Assembly: GCA_036419695.1 (NCBI GenBank)
Contig: CP143946.1
Location: forward strand, 3,528,001 to 3,592,000
Source of the DNA: [Clostridium] symbiosum
Lineage (GTDB): Bacteria; Bacillota; Clostridia; Lachnospirales; Lachnospiraceae
Length of the DNA: 64,000 nt
Direction: 5' to 3'
In this document: one piece after another, positions 1 to 8,227 of the stretch
Layout of the letters: every line of letters begins with the position of its first letter
Numbering within the stretch: position 1 is the first letter of the stretch
Notes under the pieces: generated by a model
Database searches by the model: none
What the model was told of the DNA's origin: nothing
The model's input: only the letters and a program-made list of their open reading frames with translations
Made by a program: the position numbers and the translations under genes

Positions 1-265
1 GTTCCCTGGCTTTGGAGAGCCAGTCGAGGACCTCCTGGGGCAGACTTTCGTACGTGGTGACATTTTTAAAATATTCCAGGAAGGCCTGGTCGAATTTGTC
101 GTAATCCGATTCTTTCTTTACGAGAACCGCCCTGGCCATATAGTAAAACTCCGTCAGGCTGGCCTCGTTCAGATTCATGGACAAAGCATCCATCAGGCTG
201 TTCCACTCATTCAGCCCCGTCTTCATCCCCTGGCGGCGCAAAAGATAAAGAAAATCAGTAAACAT
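1..265 (-). CDS. VWA-domain (CoxE-like) protein, N-terminal part only
   Basis: Open reading frame running off the left edge. It starts with ATG at 263-265, inside the last codons of the upstream MoxR gene (11-base overlap), and reads MFTDFLYLLRRQGMK, then a helical region of about 88 residues before the edge. This start resembles the N-terminal helical region of CoxE-like von Willebrand factor A proteins, which nearly always follow a MoxR ATPase gene; the VWA domain itself, with its metal-binding site, would lie outside the window. Known: MoxR-VWA pairs act as chaperone/assembly modules for metal cofactors or protein complexes. Inferred: this is the MoxR partner. The 3' end is not visible, so the length cannot be judged. 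Confidence 0.7.
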   Translation of the reverse strand, partial: MFTDFLYLLRRQGMKTGLNEWNSLMDALSMNLNEASLTEFYYMARAVLVKKESDYDKFDQAFLEYFKNVTTYESLPQEVLDWLSKARE

Positions 266-1067
266 GTCTGTTCTCCACCTGCTTTAAGTCCTCTGTCTTT
301 TTTAACAGCACTCCGGCAAAAGGTATCTCCCGTTCCAGTTTCTTTACGGAAATTCCGCCAATTGCCAGCGCCTGTATCCAGTCGAGCACTTCGGACGTGC
401 TCGGTTTCTTCTGAAGTCCCCTGATATCCCTGACCCTGTAAAATGCATCCAGCACCCCGTCAATCAGTTTCTGATCCAGCTCCGGATAATGGGCTTTTAT
501 AATCCGCTCCATCATCGGCGCATCCGGGAATGCAATATAGTGGAAAATACAGCGCCTCAGGAATGCGTCCGGCAGCTCCTTCTCCGCATTCGAGGTGATG
601 ATGACAATCGGGCGCACCGACGCCTTCACCGTCTCCCCGGTCTCAGGAATGTAGAATTCCATCTTGTCCAGTTCCCAGAGAAGGTCATTCGGGAACTCTA
701 AATCGGCCTTGTCAATCTCATCGATCAGCAGAACCACCTGCTTATCCCGTTTAAAAGCCTCCCCCAGTTTGCCCAGGCGGATGTATTTACCGATATCATT
801 TACCCCCTCTGTCCCAAACTGGCTGTCATACAGCCTCTGGACCGTATCATAAACATAGAGGCCGTCCTGTGCCCTGGTCGTGGATTTAATATTCCAGATC
901 AGAAGCTCCATCCCCAGAGAATTGGCGATTGCCTCGGCCAGCATCGTCTTTCCGGTTCCCGGCTCCCCTTTCAGAAGCAGAGGCTTCTTTAATGCGGCAG
1001 CGATATTGACACTGCGGATCAGCTCGTCTGATGCGATATATTCTTCACTTCCATGAAATTGCAGCAT
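255..1067 (-). CDS. MoxR-family AAA+ ATPase
   Basis: A 270-residue AAA+ ATPase of the MoxR family. Walker A GEPGTGKT lies at residues 34-41, Walker B LLIDEID near 113-119, and sensor 1 in the IVIITSN strand, followed by an arginine-containing FLRRC stretch. The C-terminal helical lid matches short MoxR proteins of about 270-300 residues. The start ATG follows an AAGGAG-type ribosome site at 1072-1078. It overlaps the downstream VWA-type gene by 11 bases, so the two are translationally coupled. MoxR proteins remodel or activate protein complexes together with a VWA partner; the client here is not identifiable. Confidence 0.9.
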   Translation of the reverse strand: MLQFHGSEEYIASDELIRSVNIAAALKKPLLLKGEPGTGKTMLAEAIANSLGMELLIWNIKSTTRAQDGLYVYDTVQRLYDSQFGTEGVNDIGKYIRLGKLGEAFKRDKQVVLLIDEIDKADLEFPNDLLWELDKMEFYIPETGETVKASVRPIVIITSNAEKELPDAFLRRCIFHYIAFPDAPMMERIIKAHYPELDQKLIDGVLDAFYRVRDIRGLQKKPSTSEVLDWIQALAIGGISVKKLEREIPFAGVLLKKTEDLKQVENRHVY

Positions 1068-1558
1068 GATATTCTCCTTTTTAATAATGTTCTTTCGTTG
1101 GATCCCAATACTTTAGGAACCCGGATTTAGTGCTCGTAGTATATCATATCCACTTCGTGAATATGAGTCTCCGACGGAATTCAGCGCCAGACTTTCTGCG
1201 GCAAGCGCAGAAATCTGCATGCGCATGATATAATGTCCGCAATGCGGACATTATATCATAACCCCAGTCCTGTTAACCACTACTATTTTATAAAATATCT
1301 ATAGACCGGGGAACAAAAGCAGAAAGGACAACGACGCCGGGACGGCCGCAGCTTCGTCTTCTTCCTTGAAAATGGAGAGTTATCGACGTGGCAGCTGCAT
1401 CCTCCTCCGCCGTCTTCCAGAGGCAGCCCCGCTTCTATACTAACTGCTGTCTTCACAAGAAGCACTGAAAATCAGTGACTTTTTAAAACGCATATGCTAT
1501 GATGAGATCAGCCATCCAGGCCATAATAGCCTACAGCCCGGCCTTCGGCTAAACAGTA
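1068..1558. other. 491-bp intergenic region with hairpins, no convincing gene
   Basis: Region between the divergent MoxR (minus) and MATE (plus) genes. It should hold both promoters. It contains a small inverted repeat (TTTCTGCG at 1193-1200 and CGCAGAAA at 1206-1213), a very strong palindrome listed separately, and at about 1331-1430 two short stretches that resemble the dispersed repeat found at 4.3 and 15.5 kb (a shared CGCCGGGACGGCCG and a CCGCCGTCTT-CAGAGGC block), possibly a decayed copy. A 60-codon frame here has no family resemblance and is not called. Confidence 0.5.
1225..1259. repeat. Perfect 16-bp inverted repeat with 3-nt loop
   Basis: Arms at 1225-1240 and 1244-1259 are exactly complementary (arm ends ATGATATAATG and CATTATATCAT; the central part is TCCGC/GCGGA) around the loop AAT. 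Neither side has a clear T-run, so it is not a standard terminator for either divergent gene; each arm contains a TATAAT hexamer. It may be an operator, a cruciform or a repeat remnant. Confidence 0.6.
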
Positions 1559-1576
1559 ATGAATCAGGAGTTATCT

Positions 1577-2911
1577 ATGACAAAAGGAAATATCACAAAA
1601 ATACTGTTTCAGTTTGCTGCCCCTCTTGTGGCCAGCAGTCTGCTGCAACAATTGTATAATATCGCCGACTCCATGATTGCCGGCAACTTTATCGGTGAGA
1701 ATGCGGTCGCCGCCATCGGTGTTTCAACCAGTATTGTCATGTTCTTTACCAACGTGATAATCGGTTTTACCACCGGTGTCTCCATCTATATTGCCCAATT
1801 GACGGGACGTCAGGAGAAGGAGAAAATCGGGGAGGCAGCCCGCACCTCCTTTCTCTATCTTCTCCCCGCTTCCATCGTAATGGCCTTTCTAAGCCTCGGC
1901 ATTATTGATCAGGTGCTGGCCATGATGCATACGGATGCAAGTATCTTCGCCATGACAAAAACTTATATTTCCGTGATTTTCATTGGAATTCCGTTTGTCA
2001 TGCTTTATAACATATGCAGCTCCGTCCTGCGGGGTATGGGAAACAGCAGAACCTCCATGGAAGCCATTGTCATCGCCACCTTTACCAATATCCTTGTGGA
2101 TATCCTCTTTGTGGCCGTATTCCACTGGGGAATCATGGGCGCCGCGCTGGCAACGGTGCTGTCGCAGCTCTTCTCCTGTCTCTATGTCCTCATATACCTG
2201 TACATACATGTCATCAGGAAAATACCCTGCCGGCACAATTTTGCCATGGAGGCATTGAGGGAACAGACGAGGCTCGGCCTCCCCTGTGTGCTCCAGTCGG
2301 GAGTTATGTCCTTTGGAAGCATCATTTTACAGGGCATCATGAATACGCTGGGCGTGCAGGCCGTTACGGCCATCACCTCCGCCTACCGGCTCGATTCCCT
2401 TGCCATGCTGCCTGCGGTCAGCGTAGCCTCCGCCGTCTCCACTTTCACCGCCCAGAATATGGGAGCCGGACAGTATAAGAGAATACAGGAGGGCTATTCC
2501 ATCGGAGTTAAAATGATGCTTGCCCTTTCCGTCACCATCGCCGGAATTGTCATCCTCTTCGGCAAACCGTTCATTCTTCTGTTCGGCGTCAGTGAGGAGG
2601 TTGCCAACCTGGGGCAGAGCTTCCTGCTTATGCTGTCCATCTTTTATCCTGTTTTTGGGATGCTTAATCTTTTTATCGGTTTCCTTCAGGGAACCGGCAA
2701 TGTAGTCACTCCGGCTATCTGCAATATCACCGGACTCGTCGTCCGCCTGACCCTTGCAGCTCTGCTAGTCGCTCCCCTGGGCTTCCCATCCGTTCCTTAC
2801 AGCGAAGGGATATCCTGGATCGTCGCCGCCTGTCTGTGCTACAGTAAGTGCCGTAAGGCCAAGAAGAAACTGTCGGAGGCGGTAGCAGCCCGGCCGTCAG
2901 CCAGTGAGTGA
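1577..2911 (+). CDS. MATE-family multidrug/Na+ antiporter
   Basis: Polytopic membrane protein of about 445 residues with the two-lobe MATE architecture: an N-terminal block starting MTKGNITKILFQFA, then LLQQLYNIADSMIAG (the conserved first-helix region with an acidic residue), and a second lobe with similar spacing around FGSIILQGIMNTLG. MATE proteins export cationic drugs or metabolites in exchange for Na+ or H+; the substrate cannot be read. A start at 1559 is possible, but the ATG at 1577 has AGGAG at 1566-1570 with six-base spacing and gives the usual MATE N-terminus, so it is preferred. It stands alone as the only plus-strand gene in the first 19 kb. Confidence 0.9.
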   Translation: MTKGNITKILFQFAAPLVASSLLQQLYNIADSMIAGNFIGENAVAAIGVSTSIVMFFTNVIIGFTTGVSIYIAQLTGRQEKEKIGEAARTSFLYLLPASIVMAFLSLGIIDQVLAMMHTDASIFAMTKTYISVIFIGIPFVMLYNICSSVLRGMGNSRTSMEAIVIATFTNILVDILFVAVFHWGIMGAALATVLSQLFSCLYVLIYLYIHVIRKIPCRHNFAMEALREQTRLGLPCVLQSGVMSFGSIILQGIMNTLGVQAVTAITSAYRLDSLAMLPAVSVASAVSTFTAQNMGAGQYKRIQEGYSIGVKMMLALSVTIAGIVILFGKPFILLFGVSEEVANLGQSFLLMLSIFYPVFGMLNLFIGFLQGTGNVVTPAICNITGLVVRLTLAALLVAPLGFPSVPYSEGISWIVAACLCYSKCRKAKKKLSEAVAARPSASE

Positions 2912-3059
2912 GCGCTCCTTCTAAGCTTACCATACTAAAAGGCAAAAAACTCTATGGACGAATCACGGTCAATTAACGACAGTCCGCTGTCCTGAGCACA
3001 GGCTGCCGTCACCAACAACGAAAAGCACGCTCCGCGAACTTTTCATTGCCACTCAATAT

Positions 3060-3104
3060 AAGGCGCTGTTTCATGCCCTTAAATCAGGTATGAAACAGCG
3101 CCTT
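3060..3104. terminator. Bidirectional Rho-independent terminator
   Basis: Perfect 15-bp stem, 3060-3074 with 3090-3104 (GGCGCTGTTTCAT core), loop of 15 nt, followed on the plus strand by a T-rich tract (TATCATTTCATTTCATTTT). It lies between the convergent MATE gene and the Rpn gene and probably serves both. Confidence 0.75.
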
Positions 3105-3141
3105 TATCATTTCATTTCATTTTATTGTGTTATCCCATTTA

Positions 3142-4059
3142 TCAATTGGAATTCTCCTGTTCTTCCTTCAATTCCCGAATTACCTGCTCTATCACAGACA
3201 GCTCTTCTTCCAGTTCCTCCGCTATGATTATTGCACTCTTTCCTTTTGCCAGTTTTCTTTCAGTCTGTTCCTTAAGTTTGCAATACCGGCCCTCTCTGAG
3301 GCCGCATTCCAATCCCTCCGCACGGCCGCGCTCCATTCCACGCTCTATCCCAACAGATAATATACTCATTTTCACAGCCTCCCATTCTTCTGACTGCTTC
3401 ACTTCGGTTACGATTTCATCCAGTTTCCGGATTCTTTCATCCATTATTACAACTTCCGGATTGTCCAGCCGCGTTTCCTTCATATACTGCAGCAGACTGA
3501 CCAGGGTCGGCTCCCCATTTCTACTTGTCATATTTAAGAAAATCTTGGTAGTCCCATCCTCCAGGCAAAGACCGGCTATTTCCTCACAATGTTCCTTAAA
3601 GGTGTATTTTGCCAAATCACACCCGAAAATATCCTCCTGGGTTATAAAAGTCACAATCGTGGACGGAAGGTGTTTATACCGGGTTTCCCTGCCTGATTTT
3701 AAGAGCGGGGTGTCCAAAAGCCCCTGATAATACCGGGCTCTCCGCCTTACATCATCCTTCTCCGTATCATTCTGCATCTCCGTAGCATAATGCCGGTTCC
3801 GGTTATCCACAGCCCAGGCATCCAGCCGGATGGCCCGTTTGCCGATACGGTTTAAAACAACCTCTTCTACATGGACTTCTGCCAGCTTAAGTTCCGGTTC
3901 CTCCATGATAATGCTCAGTACATTTTGATGTGCCTCCCTGTTTTTCATGACTGACAAAAACAGTGCAAAATCACTCAGATTAAACTCCATATCCTCCGGA
4001 ACCTGCAGCTCATCCTTAAATTCCGTCTGTTTCCCGGATCGTCTTACTTCTTCCCTCAT
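3142..4059 (-). CDS. Rpn-family recombination-promoting nuclease / PD-(D/E)XK transposase-like protein
   Basis: About 305 residues. The nuclease fold is seen in AIRLDAWAVD followed 14 residues after the Asp by YATEMQ, i.e. the D...ExQ active site typical of Rpn (PDDEXK_2) proteins, with the conserved LPSTIVTFITQEDIFG strand after it. The C-terminal part is a charged helical tail rich in ER-G and EEL repeats, also typical. The longer open frame reaches 4242, but ATG at 4059 has an AAAGGAAG ribosome site and the paralog is homologous from the same point. Rpn proteins promote RecA-independent recombination through DNA cleavage. The gene is nearly identical to the broken copy at 13.9-14.7 kb, including about 180 bp upstream, so this is a recent duplication or gene conversion. 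A dispersed repeat begins about 240 bp upstream of the start. Confidence 0.85.
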   Translation of the reverse strand: MREEVRRSGKQTEFKDELQVPEDMEFNLSDFALFLSVMKNREAHQNVLSIIMEEPELKLAEVHVEEVVLNRIGKRAIRLDAWAVDNRNRHYATEMQNDTEKDDVRRRARYYQGLLDTPLLKSGRETRYKHLPSTIVTFITQEDIFGCDLAKYTFKEHCEEIAGLCLEDGTTKIFLNMTSRNGEPTLVSLLQYMKETRLDNPEVVIMDERIRKLDEIVTEVKQSEEWEAVKMSILSVGIERGMERGRAEGLECGLREGRYCKLKEQTERKLAKGKSAIIIAEELEEELSVIEQVIRELKEEQENSN

Positions 4060-4299
4060 GACGTTTCTTCCTTTCTGTAAATTCCGACAGGAAGAACCTC
4101 TGCCTCCCTGCCTACGGTGTATTGGATCGTTAAGCAAAGAGTCTTTTGAATGCCATATCCGGCATAAGAATGTTAAGATTTGAAATAGAATTTCCGAAAC
4201 CCTGCTTAAATTTATCGTAGCATGGTGGACATGGGATTGCAAGAAAAAAATTAATTAATTAAGAGCTTAAAAAAGAACATCACCCCGGCATCCGAAGTA

Positions 4300-4704
4300 A
4301 CGTAGTAGCCACGACAATACCTCCCCCTAGAAAGAATAGAACCAATCAGCCGCCGCAGCCCGGGCCGGAATGGCGAAAACCTTCGCGTCTTCCGTCCCGG
4401 ACCATAGCCTGCCTTTGGGGGAAGGAGGGGAAAAACTTTCCGAAAGGGGCCTTGGAATCCGCCGGTGCTTGATGACACATTGAGCACTTAGCGAGGTTCT
4501 ATCGAGCTTAGTGCAAAAGCGTGCGGTGGCAGGTTTTGTCGAATCCAGCATCCGCTGCGCATTTCACAAACGGGAGCGAGTCCCTGTAGGAATTTTTTTC
4601 CCCGGATTCCCCACCCGCAACAACCCCCAAACCGGGACTGAAGACTCACAACCTCCCTCTCACCATTCCGCCCCGGCCGTCCCGGCGGCGTTCTCATTCC
4701 TCAA
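4300..4704 (+). repeat. Dispersed structured intergenic repeat, copy A
   Basis: About 405 bp. Its left end reads CGTAGTAGCCACGACAATAC and its right end GGCGTTCTCATTCCTCAA. Copy C (15510-15861) has the same orientation and copy B (14981-15336) is inverted. Shared landmarks are the AATACCTCCCCC block, TTGGAATCCGCCGGTGCTTG, GCATCCGCTGCGCATT, GGGAGCGAGTCC and GGGACTGAAGACTCA. Inverted internal segments (a GTCTTC/GAAGAC pair and several GGATTCC/GGAATCC pairs) predict a long branched hairpin. Copy A carries a 55-nt internal module (4477-4531) that is missing from C and recurs at 38939-38993. The right end overlaps the last codons of the MFS gene. Confidence 0.75.
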
Positions 4705-5914
4705 CCTCTTCCTTCCGGCTTGCAGCAATAATCTGTTTCCCCATCACCTTCATCGTCAGCGCAAAGGTCAAAAGCGCCATCACTCCCGGGATTATCATAT
4801 ACAGATACATCTGCTGGAACCCAAACGCATCAATAAGCACTCCGACTACGGTGGAAGCGACCATGGTTCCCACGTCGGCTCCCAGCATATAGGTCGCATT
4901 GGCTGCTCCCGCCCGTTCACGGCTCACGGTTCTCATGCAGACTGCCGTCATAACCGGCTGTGCGCCGCCGAATCCAATGGCGAACAGGACGGCCGCCACC
5001 AGTACCATGGTAAAGTTGTCCGTGCTCCCCAGAATCGCCACGGTGGCTATCATCAGAATGAGACAGGGATACATGGTCCTGCGGATTCCGATCTTGTCCG
5101 CCAGATAGCCTCCCAGTCCGCGGGTCGCCACCTGGGCGCCATTATAGAATGTCATAAACAGGGCAATCTGTCCAAATCCCATGGCGTCCCCGTATACTAC
5201 GATATTCATGATAACGGCGGTAAAAACCATCCCCGTAAAAATATTGGAAAGCGTCGGCAGAAATGCCTCCACCGCGATAATATTGTTCCATGAAAATTTC
5301 TTTTTCTCTTTTTTCACCCCTGCTGTAAAATCAATTTTCAGAGTGATCAGCAGAATCAGGGCTATGGCGATCAGGACGATTGATACCGTATAGCTGGCGG
5401 CAAATCCCCAGTTATCCACGAGGAAAAGGGAAATGTTCGGTGTGAAAATCTTCAGCACCAAAGGGAGCATCATATAAAGGCCAAGCCCCTGGGCCATCTT
5501 TTCCTTTGGCATTGCGCGGCCTACCACCGTCGGCATCGTAACGCCGATGGCCCCGAAGGCCAGGCCGTATACCAGACGGCTGGCAACGTAAACTCCCAGA
5601 TTTCCGGCCACCGCCGATAATACGTAGGAGGTAACAAGCAGGGTATACTGACCGATCAGCACGTATTTCGGATTGATGCGGTCAATGGCGATTCCGGCCA
5701 CCGGACGCATTACCATGTACATTCCGGACATAACGGAAGACAGAACTCCCAGAAATGTCATGCTGGCCCCAAGACTGACTCCCTGGCGTCCGATGGGGGT
5801 GGCGATAAAAGTTGCCGCCATATTATAACAACACTGGATTACCAGTATTACCACGAATGTCCTTGTAAAAAATGTATGCTTTGCCGTCTGATTTACTGTT
5901 ACCGTCGACTCCAT
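4694..5914 (-). CDS. MFS transporter
   Basis: 406 residues with about twelve hydrophobic segments in two six-helix halves and a charged linker around DFTAGVKKEKKKFS near the middle. The loop after helix 2 (RPVAGIAIDRINPK) and its counterpart in the second half (GLGGYLADKIGIRR) are degenerate copies of the MFS loop motif. The start ATG has GGGGAGG with good spacing. It is the last gene of the minus-strand carbohydrate operon and overlaps the upstream hydrolase by 16 bases, so it may export or import a product of that pathway. The final codons (EVEE and stop) lie within the boundary of repeat copy A, suggesting that the repeat end supplies the natural stop. Confidence 0.85.
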   Translation of the reverse strand: MESTVTVNQTAKHTFFTRTFVVILVIQCCYNMAATFIATPIGRQGVSLGASMTFLGVLSSVMSGMYMVMRPVAGIAIDRINPKYVLIGQYTLLVTSYVLSAVAGNLGVYVASRLVYGLAFGAIGVTMPTVVGRAMPKEKMAQGLGLYMMLPLVLKIFTPNISLFLVDNWGFAASYTVSIVLIAIALILLITLKIDFTAGVKKEKKKFSWNNIIAVEAFLPTLSNIFTGMVFTAVIMNIVVYGDAMGFGQIALFMTFYNGAQVATRGLGGYLADKIGIRRTMYPCLILMIATVAILGSTDNFTMVLVAAVLFAIGFGGAQPVMTAVCMRTVSRERAGAANATYMLGADVGTMVASTVVGVLIDAFGFQQMYLYMIIPGVMALLTFALTMKVMGKQIIAASRKEEVEE

Positions 5915-6684
5915 AATGACCTCCCCATTTCTTCTATCACTTTCTCAATACTCTTGTTTACCGTAACCCAGTCATGGCCGCTGTCAAAGAGTGTAAAATT
6001 GTGCGGGATATTTAATGCCTCAAGCTTCATATGCATCCTCACATTTACCACCCTGGCAAGCGCATCCTTTTCGCCGCAGAAAAGGTAGAGCGCAGGCAGT
6101 TTCCTGCCTTCCCGGTAAAGACGGTCAACCAGATTTTCCGGATTGTAGTCTGATTTTTCAAATTCTTCCGGTGTTTTAAGGCCGAACATCCGCTCAATCA
6201 GTCCCGGATTCATTGTTCCGATATCATAGTAAAAACTATAGGCATCCAGTCCTCCGCCCCCAATCGAGATGACGGTTCCAAACCGCTCCGGATGGCTCAT
6301 TCCCATCCTGAAAGCGATGTAACTGCCCTTTGAAAAACCCGTAATATAATTAAGTTCCGGTTCCCGGCAGGCAGGAAAAACCGTTTCTACCAAAGCCGGC
6401 AGTTCCCGGGTCAGGTAATCTTCAAAATAGTAATTCTCAGCGGGCCGGTTTAAACCTCCCCAGGTATCTGTGGTGTCCACGCTGACTACGGCCATCCCGG
6501 CCTCCTCCGCCAGACGGCAGACATCGCTCTGCATCATCCATTTTTTGTGATCGCCCGGCCCCACTGTCCACAATACCGGAATGGAATTTATTCTGTCATT
6601 TTCCCTGTTTTTGGGTACAAAAATCATAACCTTGGCTTCGCCGCCCAGGCACTCCGATAAAAACACATATTCTTTTGCTTCCAC
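5899..6684 (-). CDS. Alpha/beta hydrolase (esterase-like)
   Basis: About 260 residues. The nucleophile elbow GFSKGS (GxSxG) follows a hydrophobic strand, an acid is likely in LFCGEKDA, and a catalytic His lies in DSGHDW near the C-terminus: a complete alpha/beta hydrolase triad order. There is no signal peptide, so it acts in the cytoplasm. The frame is open to 6717, but the likely start is GTG at 6684, which has GGGAGG about 12 bases upstream; either way the start overlaps or closely follows the solute-binding protein gene. The operon context (sugar ABC importer, second esterase) suggests it removes acyl groups from imported oligosaccharide, which is inference; other short-chain ester substrates are possible. 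Confidence 0.75.
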   Translation of the reverse strand: MEAKEYVFLSECLGGEAKVMIFVPKNRENDRINSIPVLWTVGPGDHKKWMMQSDVCRLAEEAGMAVVSVDTTDTWGGLNRPAENYYFEDYLTRELPALVETVFPACREPELNYITGFSKGSYIAFRMGMSHPERFGTVISIGGGGLDAYSFYYDIGTMNPGLIERMFGLKTPEEFEKSDYNPENLVDRLYREGRKLPALYLFCGEKDALARVVNVRMHMKLEALNIPHNFTLFDSGHDWVTVNKSIEKVIEEMGRSLWSRR

Positions 6685-6703
6685 TGTAAAATAAATCCTC
6701 CCT

Positions 6704-8206
6704 CTATCTGTTCTCACTCAGCCATTTGTCAAGCTGTTCCTGTTTCATTCTGATAATTGTTTCATGGCCCGCACTCTTCAGTTTCTGTCGGAACTCCGGC
6801 AGCACCTGTTCCACATCCACCACACCCGAAAGCAGCGGGTTCACATACTGGGCCATCACATTGGCAACGGCCGCCACCTCCGATTTGCAGGCCGTCATAT
6901 CCGCCGTAAATCCCACAATCGGGGATACGGCAAAGGTGTCACGAAACGCCAGGACCTGCTCATAAATATCCGACGGCAGCGGTTCCATCACAAAGCATTC
7001 CGGGTTAATATCCGTAATTCCGGGGCTTTTCAGAAAATAACCGGTAGTGGTTGCATCCACGCCCTCCGGATACCGGATCACGTTCTCCTCTTCCGTCTTT
7101 TCATAGTGGACGCCCTCTATCCCATATTGCAGCAGATTGCCAATCTCCGCATCCGTGTAAAGAAGGTTTAAGAACTGCATTGCCTTGTCGGGATGCTCCG
7201 ATGTAACGGGAATTCCCCAACAGGTAAGCTGCATCATGCCCGTCACAAGAATCGGGCTGTTTCCCAGATGGATCGTCGTCGTATTGTACATTGCATCCTC
7301 CCGCATGGAATTCGCCGGGTTATAGGAGAAGGCAACGCTTGCGGCCACACGGCCGGCATTCATCAGGCTGTTGCGCGAATCCGTATTGGTCGAGGCGTTC
7401 GGCATCAGCAGTCCTCTCCCGTGCCAGTCTCTTATAAGGGCCGCAAGCTCCTCGTAAACCGGATGGCTGTAAAGACTGGAAACCGTCATTGTCGCATAAT
7501 CCAGCACACAGCCGTCCCCCAAATCCTCCAGTCCGTGGCTGTTTAAAAACAGGTTCTGAAGGCTCTTATACCCAAGCTTTGTACTTGCATTGGCAAGCGG
7601 GATGATGTCGGGATGGTTGTCCCTGATCGTTTGAAGGACCTGCTCCACATCCTCCACCGTATGGACGGAGGAAAGGTCAATCCCGCAGCACGTAAGAATG
7701 TCATTGCGGACCGCAAAGCTGGTATCCTGCGCCATTACCAAAGGAATTCCGGTAATCCCGTACATTTTTCCGTTTACGCGGGTACAGCGCAGGAGTTCTT
7801 CCCCAAGCGCCTCCCTTATCCCCTGTCCGTACTGCTCAAGCAGTTCATCCATCTCAATAAAAAAACCTTTGGTCACACACTGCGCGTAGCTTGTGTTGGT
7901 GCTGGTGGCCATCAAATCCACCGAGTCCCCGGTCAGCATCAGGTTTGCCTGGGTATCGTAACTCGAGGAGGAGAAAACATTCAGCTTCACCGCCGCCCCT
8001 ATTTTCTCCGCCAGAATCACGTTAAGGGCATTTTCCACGTCCTGAAGGTCCGAAGGTATGCTTCCCCCATAGGATGCAAACATGACGTTCAGCACCGGCA
8101 ATTCCTGGCCCTTTTTGTCCTCTTCCCTGCGGCTGCATCCGTTCGCCACGAGCGCCGCCCCCAGGGCAAACAGCAGGAACAACCACCGTTTTCGACTGAA
8201 TTTCAA
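6704..8206 (-). CDS. Extracellular solute-binding lipoprotein of a carbohydrate ABC importer
   Basis: About 500 residues. N-terminal basic residues, a hydrophobic stretch and a lipobox ending ANGC give lipoprotein anchoring, followed by a family 1 solute-binding fold like LipO/YtcQ partners of LplB-LplC permeases. The C-terminal region (FRDTFAVSPIVGF) is typical of these large binding proteins. The open frame begins with GTG at 8215, but the TTG at 8206 lies eight bases after GGAGG and gives MKFSRKRW, so it is preferred. Unusually, the gene is placed after the regulators and an esterase rather than next to the permeases. No ATPase gene is present; these importers commonly share a distant MsmK-type ATPase. 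Confidence 0.88.
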   Translation of the reverse strand: MKFSRKRWLFLLFALGAALVANGCSRREEDKKGQELPVLNVMFASYGGSIPSDLQDVENALNVILAEKIGAAVKLNVFSSSSYDTQANLMLTGDSVDLMATSTNTSYAQCVTKGFFIEMDELLEQYGQGIREALGEELLRCTRVNGKMYGITGIPLVMAQDTSFAVRNDILTCCGIDLSSVHTVEDVEQVLQTIRDNHPDIIPLANASTKLGYKSLQNLFLNSHGLEDLGDGCVLDYATMTVSSLYSHPVYEELAALIRDWHGRGLLMPNASTNTDSRNSLMNAGRVAASVAFSYNPANSMREDAMYNTTTIHLGNSPILVTGMMQLTCWGIPVTSEHPDKAMQFLNLLYTDAEIGNLLQYGIEGVHYEKTEEENVIRYPEGVDATTTGYFLKSPGITDINPECFVMEPLPSDIYEQVLAFRDTFAVSPIVGFTADMTACKSEVAAVANVMAQYVNPLLSGVVDVEQVLPEFRQKLKSAGHETIIRMKQEQLDKWLSENR

Positions 8207-8227
8207 GTTTCCCACCTCCCCTTTTCC

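Noticed and set aside
3142..4059. IS-element transposase
   Set aside because: The Rpn family is sometimes labelled transposase, but there are no terminal inverted repeats or target duplications at the gene ends.
4251..4697. Three minus-strand frames of 69-78 codons in repeat copy A
   Set aside because: They follow the structured repeat, overlap each other in different frames, and the equivalent frames in copies B and C are not conserved.
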